From: Salinisphaera sp035690525
GTDB lineage: Bacteria > Pseudomonadota > Gammaproteobacteria > Nevskiales > Salinisphaeraceae
NCBI RefSeq assembly: GCF_035690525.1
Contig: NZ_DASSKM010000109.1
Location: forward strand, 38,192 to 102,191
DNA length: 64,000 nucleotides
Reading direction: 5' to 3'
This document shows positions 59,908 through 64,000 of this stretch, piece by piece (positions within the stretch are counted from its first letter, which is position 1; each line of letters opens with the position of its first letter). The translations under genes and the position numbers were made by a program. The notes under the pieces are model-generated. The model ran no database searches and was not told where the DNA came from. It was given only the letters and a program-made list of their open reading frames with translations.

Positions 59908-61893
59908 ATGAGCAATTTTCGTCTGGGCGTGGACGTGGGCGGCACGTTCACCGATTTAGTGGCGATCGGCGGTGGGGCCGTGATCACCGCCAAGGTGCCG
60001 TCGACACCGGCCGACCAGTCGCAAGGCGTGGTCGATGCGATCGAGGCCAGCGGGCTGGCCGCCGACGGTATCGCCGCGCTCGCCCACGGCATGACCGTGG
60101 CCACCAATGCGCTGCTCGAGCGCGACGGCGCCAAAGTGGCGCTGATCACCACCGAGGGCTTTCGCGATCTCGTGGAGATCGGCCGTCAGAACCGGCCGGC
60201 GCTCTACGACCTGACGCAGCGCCCACCCGAGCCGCTGGTCTCGCGCGAACATCGCTTCACGGTACGCGAGCGCATGGGCCGCGATGGCGAAATCAAAGCG
60301 CTCGACATGGCCAGCGTGGACGCCGCGATCGAGGCGATTCGCGCGGCCGGCGATATCGAGGCCGTGGCGATCTGTCTGTTGTTTTCGTTCGAATATCCCG
60401 AGCACGAGATCGCGGTTGCCGAGCGCGTGGCGGCCGCCCTGCCCGATCTGCATATCTCGCGCTCGTCCGCGGTGCTGCCCGAATTCCGCGAATACGAACG
60501 TTTCGCCACCACATCCGCCAATGCCTATCTCTCCCCTAGGCTGGGGCGTTATCTCGACAGCTTGGCCGGGCATCTGGCATCCGCCGGCCTGCCGGAGCCG
60601 ACCGTGATGCAATCCTCCGGCGGGGTGATCGATATCGCGAGCGCGGCCGCCAATGCCGCGCAATGCGTGCTTTCCGGGCCGGCCGGCGGCGTGGTCGGCG
60701 CGGCCTGGCTGGGCGCGCTGTCGGGCGTGGCGGACATCCTAACCTTCGACATGGGCGGCACCAGCACCGATGTGGCTCCGATCGCGAACGGCCAGGCGTC
60801 GACCACCACCGACAGCGTGGTCGCCGGCGTGCCGATCAAGCTGCCGATGATCAACGTGCATACGGTCAGCGCGGGCGGCGGCTCGATCGCCTGGGCCGAC
60901 GCCGGCGGCGCCCTACGCGTCGGCCCGGCCTCGGCCGGCGCCGAGCCGGGCCCGGCCGCGTACGGCCTCGGCGGCGAGGATGCGACCGTCACCGACGCCA
61001 ACGTGTTCATGGGCCATATCGCCGATCAAACCGAACTCGGCGGCCGGGTCGTCATCGCGCGCGAACTGGCGGGCCAAGCGCTCGAACGACTCGGCGACAC
61101 GCTGTCGCTGGATGTCGAGGCGACCGCGCGCGGCATCATCGATGTCGCCAACACCGAAATGGCCAACGCCCTGCGCGTGATCAGCGTGGCCCGCGGCGTG
61201 GATCCGCGGGACAACGCCCTCATGGCCTACGGCGGCGCCGGCCCGTTACACGCCTGCGCGCTGGCCGAGCAGCTCGGCATGACCAAGATCCTGGTGCCGC
61301 GCGCCTCGGGTGTATTGAGCGCGCTGGGGCTCGCCGTTTCCGACCTGCGCCGCGACTTCACGCGGCCCGTGCTCACACGCCTGGACAGCGCCGAGCGCGA
61401 CGCCATCGACGCGCTCTATGACGAAATGATCACCGAGGTGCGCGCCGATCTGAACTCGCCGGAGATTGAGCGAACGGCCGATCTGCGTTATCGCGGCCAG
61501 TCCTTTGAATTGGGCGTGGTTGTGGATGGCTGGGCAGACGATTGGGACGAACTTGCCGAGCGTTTCCACACGGCCCACGAAACTCGTTATGGCTACGCCA
61601 TGCGTGAGGACCCGATCGAACTGGTCAATCTGCGCATCACCGCGCGCGTGATTGTCGACAAACCGGAACTGACCGAAGACGCGCCGGAAGCCGCGCCCGA
61701 ACCGGTCACGAGAGCCGTACTCGTCGACGACGAATGGCGCGATATCCCGGTCTACGACCGGGCCCGGCTCGGCCGCGGCAGCCGTATCGACGGCCCGGCG
61801 ATTGTCGAGTTCGCGGAGACCACCTGCGTGGTGCGGCCCGGCTGGCACGGGGCGATCGATGCCGTCGGCACGCTGATTCTGGAGGCCATATGA
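59908..61893 (+). CDS. hyuA: HyuA, hydantoinase/5-oxoprolinase subunit A
   Basis: ATP-dependent amidohydrolase subunit of 661 residues of the hydantoinase A/oxoprolinase family, which open 5-membered cyclic amides (N-methylhydantoin, 5-oxoproline) or, in close relatives, carboxylate ketones such as acetone. Motifs: the ATPase loop LGVDVGGTFTDLVAIGGGAV, THGTTVATNALLE-like segment AHGMTVATNALLERDGAKVA, LITTEGFRDLVEIGRQNRPA, the middle DILTFDMGGTSTDVAPIANG and GGAGPLHACALAEQLGMTKI. The start at 59908 (MSNFRLGVDV) is family-typical. The stop overlaps the hyuB start (ATATGATG), so the two are coupled. The real substrate is unknown. Confidence 0.9.
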   Translation: MSNFRLGVDVGGTFTDLVAIGGGAVITAKVPSTPADQSQGVVDAIEASGLAADGIAALAHGMTVATNALLERDGAKVALITTEGFRDLVEIGRQNRPALYDLTQRPPEPLVSREHRFTVRERMGRDGEIKALDMASVDAAIEAIRAAGDIEAVAICLLFSFEYPEHEIAVAERVAAALPDLHISRSSAVLPEFREYERFATTSANAYLSPRLGRYLDSLAGHLASAGLPEPTVMQSSGGVIDIASAAANAAQCVLSGPAGGVVGAAWLGALSGVADILTFDMGGTSTDVAPIANGQASTTTDSVVAGVPIKLPMINVHTVSAGGGSIAWADAGGALRVGPASAGAEPGPAAYGLGGEDATVTDANVFMGHIADQTELGGRVVIARELAGQALERLGDTLSLDVEATARGIIDVANTEMANALRVISVARGVDPRDNALMAYGGAGPLHACALAEQLGMTKILVPRASGVLSALGLAVSDLRRDFTRPVLTRLDSAERDAIDALYDEMITEVRADLNSPEIERTADLRYRGQSFELGVVVDGWADDWDELAERFHTAHETRYGYAMREDPIELVNLRITARVIVDKPELTEDAPEAAPEPVTRAVLVDDEWRDIPVYDRARLGRGSRIDGPAIVEFAETTCVVRPGWHGAIDAVGTLILEAI

Positions 61894-63455
61894 TGAGCGA
61901 CTCGCCGCAGACCCTGGATGCGATCACCCTGTCGATTATGGCCCGCGCACTGGCCGGCATCGCCGAGGAAATGGGTGCGGTGCTGATCCGCGGCGCCTAT
62001 TCCTCGAACATCAAGGAGCGCCGCGACTGCTCGGCCGCGCTCACCGATGCCGCCGGCCGCATGATCTGCCAGGCCGAGCATATCCCGGTACATCTCGGCG
62101 CGATGCAGGATTCGGTGGCCGCCGTGATCGAACGCGGGCCCGTGCCCGGCGACGTGTTCATGCTCAACGACCCGTTCGCCGGCGGCAATCATCTGCCGGA
62201 TATCACGCTGGTCTCGCCGATCACGCTGGCCGACGACGACGCCCACGATAAAGAAATCGTCGCCTACGCCGTCACCCGCGCCCACCATTCGGATATCGGC
62301 GGCATGCGCCCCGGCTCGATGCCGGCCGACTCGCGCGAGATCTATCAGGAAGGCCTGGTCATTCCGCCGGTACGGCTGGTCGCGGCCGGCCGGGACAACG
62401 ACGAAATCCTATCGATCCTACTCGCCAATGTGCGCACACCGGATGTGCGCCGCGGCGATCTGCGAGCCCAGCTCGCCGCCAATCGCCGGGCGTCCTTACG
62501 TCTCGCCGAACTGGCCGAGCAGCGCGGGCGCGACACGCTACTCGCCGCCTTTACCGGCGTGCTCACTTACACCGAGCGTTGGACGCGGCGCGTGATCGCC
62601 GACCTGCCCGACGGCGTCTATCGCGCCGAATCCGAGATCGAAGGCGACGGCGTGACCACCGACGACATCCCGATCTCGGTCGCCGTAACCGTCGACGGCG
62701 ACCAACTGCACGTCGATTTCACCGGCACCGCGGACGCGGTGGCCGGCAACGTGAACTGCCCGCTCACGGTCACCCGCGCGGCCTGCTATTTTGCCCTGCG
62801 CACCCTGCTGCCGGCGGACGTGCCAGGCAACGCCGGCGCATACGCCCCGATTTCTCTGCACGCGCGGCAGGGCTCGTTCGTCAATGCCCAGCGGCCGTCG
62901 GCGGTGGTCGCCGGCAACGTCGAGACCAGCCAGCGCCTGACCGATACCGTACTGCTCGCCCTCGGCCAAGCGACCGAGGTCGTCGCCGGCGGCCAGGGCA
63001 CGATGAACAATCTCATCATCGGCGGCGCCGACTGGAGTTATTACGAGACGCTCGGCGGCGGTCAGGGCGCGTCCCGCGTCGGGCCCGGTACCTCCGGCCG
63101 CCATGTCGGCATGACCAACACCCTCAACACGCCGATCGAGGCGTTTGAGCTCGAATACCCGATGCGCGTCGTGCGCTACGAACTGGCCTATGAAACCGGC
63201 GGCGACGGCCAGCACCGCGGCGGCGACGGTTTTTATCGCGACATCGAGGTGCTCGCCCCGGCCACGCTCTCGCTGATCAGCGATCGCCGCCGCCACGGCC
63301 CGCGCGGCCGCAACGGCGGCGATGACGGCACGCCCGGCGAAAATCGTCTAAACGACGAGATCCTGCCGGCCAAGGCCAGCCGGGAACTCGAGCCGGGCGA
63401 TATCGTATCGGTGCGCACCCCGGGCGGCGGCGGCTGGGGCCGACGCGAAACGTAG
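61890..63455 (+). CDS. hyuB: HyuB, hydantoinase/5-oxoprolinase subunit B
   Basis: Partner subunit of HyuA, 521 residues. DAITLSIMARALAGIAEEMG, AVLIRGAYSSNIKERRDCSA, HLGAMQDSVAAVIERGPVPG, VFMLNDPFAGGNHLPDITLV and a late GGGQGASRVGPGTSGRHVGM are the HyuB family blocks; the conserved H/D/N residues are assumed to form the metal site. The start MMSDSPQTLD at 61890 overlaps the hyuA stop by 4 bp, so the subunits are made in fixed ratio. It converges with the substrate-binding protein gene at 63491. C-terminal VRTPGGGGWGRR is the usual end. Confidence 0.9.
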   Translation: MMSDSPQTLDAITLSIMARALAGIAEEMGAVLIRGAYSSNIKERRDCSAALTDAAGRMICQAEHIPVHLGAMQDSVAAVIERGPVPGDVFMLNDPFAGGNHLPDITLVSPITLADDDAHDKEIVAYAVTRAHHSDIGGMRPGSMPADSREIYQEGLVIPPVRLVAAGRDNDEILSILLANVRTPDVRRGDLRAQLAANRRASLRLAELAEQRGRDTLLAAFTGVLTYTERWTRRVIADLPDGVYRAESEIEGDGVTTDDIPISVAVTVDGDQLHVDFTGTADAVAGNVNCPLTVTRAACYFALRTLLPADVPGNAGAYAPISLHARQGSFVNAQRPSAVVAGNVETSQRLTDTVLLALGQATEVVAGGQGTMNNLIIGGADWSYYETLGGGQGASRVGPGTSGRHVGMTNTLNTPIEAFELEYPMRVVRYELAYETGGDGQHRGGDGFYRDIEVLAPATLSLISDRRRHGPRGRNGGDDGTPGENRLNDEILPAKASRELEPGDIVSVRTPGGGGWGRRET

Positions 63456-63490
63456 CGCCCGAAGGCTAACCCGACCGACACGGATTGCCG

Positions 63491-64000
63491 CTACTTGCCG
63501 AGGTGGTGCTGCTTCACCCAGTCCCGGGCGATTATCTCCGGGTCGTCGTGCTTCACGCTCACCCGCTGGTTCATGCGCTGCAGATCCTCGGTCGTCAACT
63601 GCGCCGAGATGTCATTGAGCGCCTTGCGAATTGTCGGCGTCAGCACCGCCTTGCGCACCACCGGCAGAATGTTCTGGGCCGGCACCAGGTTCTTGTTGTC
63701 CTTGAGCAGCACCCAGCCGCGCTCGGGAATCACGCCCTGGGTGGTGAACATGCGCGCGACATCGATCGCCCCGCTTTGCAGCGCGCTCTGAGTCAGCGGG
63801 CCGCCGGCATCCAGCGCTCGGAAGTTCTTGAACTCGATGCCGTACACCTGCTTCAGGCCCTTCAATCCCACGTAGCGCGTCTTGACCTCCGGCGGGCCAC
63901 CCAGCGTGAGCTTGCCGGCAACCGGCTTGAGGTCGGCGATCGTCTTGAGGTGATATTTCTTGGCGGTGGCCGGGGTGACCACGAGGCCGTCCTTGTCCTG
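63491..64000 (-). CDS. Glycine-betaine/choline-type ABC substrate-binding protein (OpuAC/OsmF family; 5' end outside)
   Basis: C-terminal 169 residues of an OpuAC-type binding protein: GLVVTPATAKKYHLKTIADL, GKLTLGGPPEVKTRYVGLKG, YGIEFKNFRALDAGGPLTQS, ALQSGAIDVARMFTTQGVIP, VLLKDNKNLVPAQNILPVVR and NDISAQLTTEDLQRMNQRVS. The lysine/threonine-rich style and the pattern D-x-A-R-M-F-T-T-Q fit the OsmF/YehZ branch of quaternary-amine importers. The frame is open to base 64000, so the N-terminus and signal peptide lie outside. It converges with hyuB; the transporter partners are not in the window. Confidence 0.85.
   Translation of the reverse strand, partial: QDKDGLVVTPATAKKYHLKTIADLKPVAGKLTLGGPPEVKTRYVGLKGLKQVYGIEFKNFRALDAGGPLTQSALQSGAIDVARMFTTQGVIPERGWVLLKDNKNLVPAQNILPVVRKAVLTPTIRKALNDISAQLTTEDLQRMNQRVSVKHDDPEIIARDWVKQHHLGK

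Overview
The window is about 64 kb of GC-rich, densely coded chromosome from a respiratory gammaproteobacterium. Evidence for that class includes mlaC-mlaB order, large single-chain PurL, EttA, type I CoaA, ArgP/ArgO, Rnk, NarGHJI with a PpiC-type isomerase, and an ANR/FNR regulator close to Pseudomonas-type proteins. A Salinisphaera-like or related halophilic/marine lineage fits, but this is an impression from protein style and not a search result. No prophage, intact insertion sequence, CRISPR array or rRNA is visible.

Layout. 0-9 kb: the end of an Mla lipid-transport operon; acetoacetyl-CoA synthetase bracketed by palindromic repeats of about 170 bp; a PEBP protein; PurL with an upstream overlapping metallo-hydrolase; a DUF1820 gene and tRNA-Ser. 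9-24 kb: MltF, a CysH-family protein, EttA, an EamA/LysR divergent pair, small stress-type genes (DUF488, DUF2945, two AhpD-like proteins), MetY, AcnA, a CLC protein lacking the gating glutamate, and a cAMP-domain-only protein. 24-46 kb: a low-oxygen/nitrogen-oxide island. It holds nnrS, cydABDC with an extra small membrane gene, hmp, a DNR-like regulator, a 7Fe ferredoxin, rnk, narGHJI-ppiC-orf145 and an ANR-type FNR. Four FNR-type boxes (TTGAT-N4-ATCAA or one mismatch) sit upstream of nnrS, cyd, fdxA and nar, so these genes probably form one regulon.

The island also carries signs of erosion. A 37-codon stub of nsrR still faces hmp, whose promoter keeps a near-perfect NsrR-like operator. A C-terminal ferredoxin fragment lies at 15.5 kb. 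A pyridoxamine-phosphate-oxidase-like tail abuts fdxA. A structured extragenic repeat separates narG from narH.

46-59 kb: an AAA ATPase, an SprT-like protease, an SRPBCC-SDR fusion translationally coupled to an ABC1 kinase, and a four-gene sulfo-transfer cassette (arylsulfotransferase, small YVGPGAG membrane protein, Oxa1/EMC3-like membrane protein, P-loop sulfotransferase). ArgP/ArgO, CoaA and ETF-ubiquinone oxidoreductase follow. 59-64 kb: tRNA-Lys, tRNA-His and tRNA-Arg, the last with a partial 3' duplication suggesting a decayed attachment site; HyuA/HyuB; and an incomplete glycine-betaine-type binding protein.

The best candidate for an undescribed system is the sulfo-transfer cassette at 50.9-54.5 kb. 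It combines a membrane-anchored arylsulfotransferase that keeps its active-site residues, a cytoplasmic sulfotransferase, and an insertase-like membrane protein.
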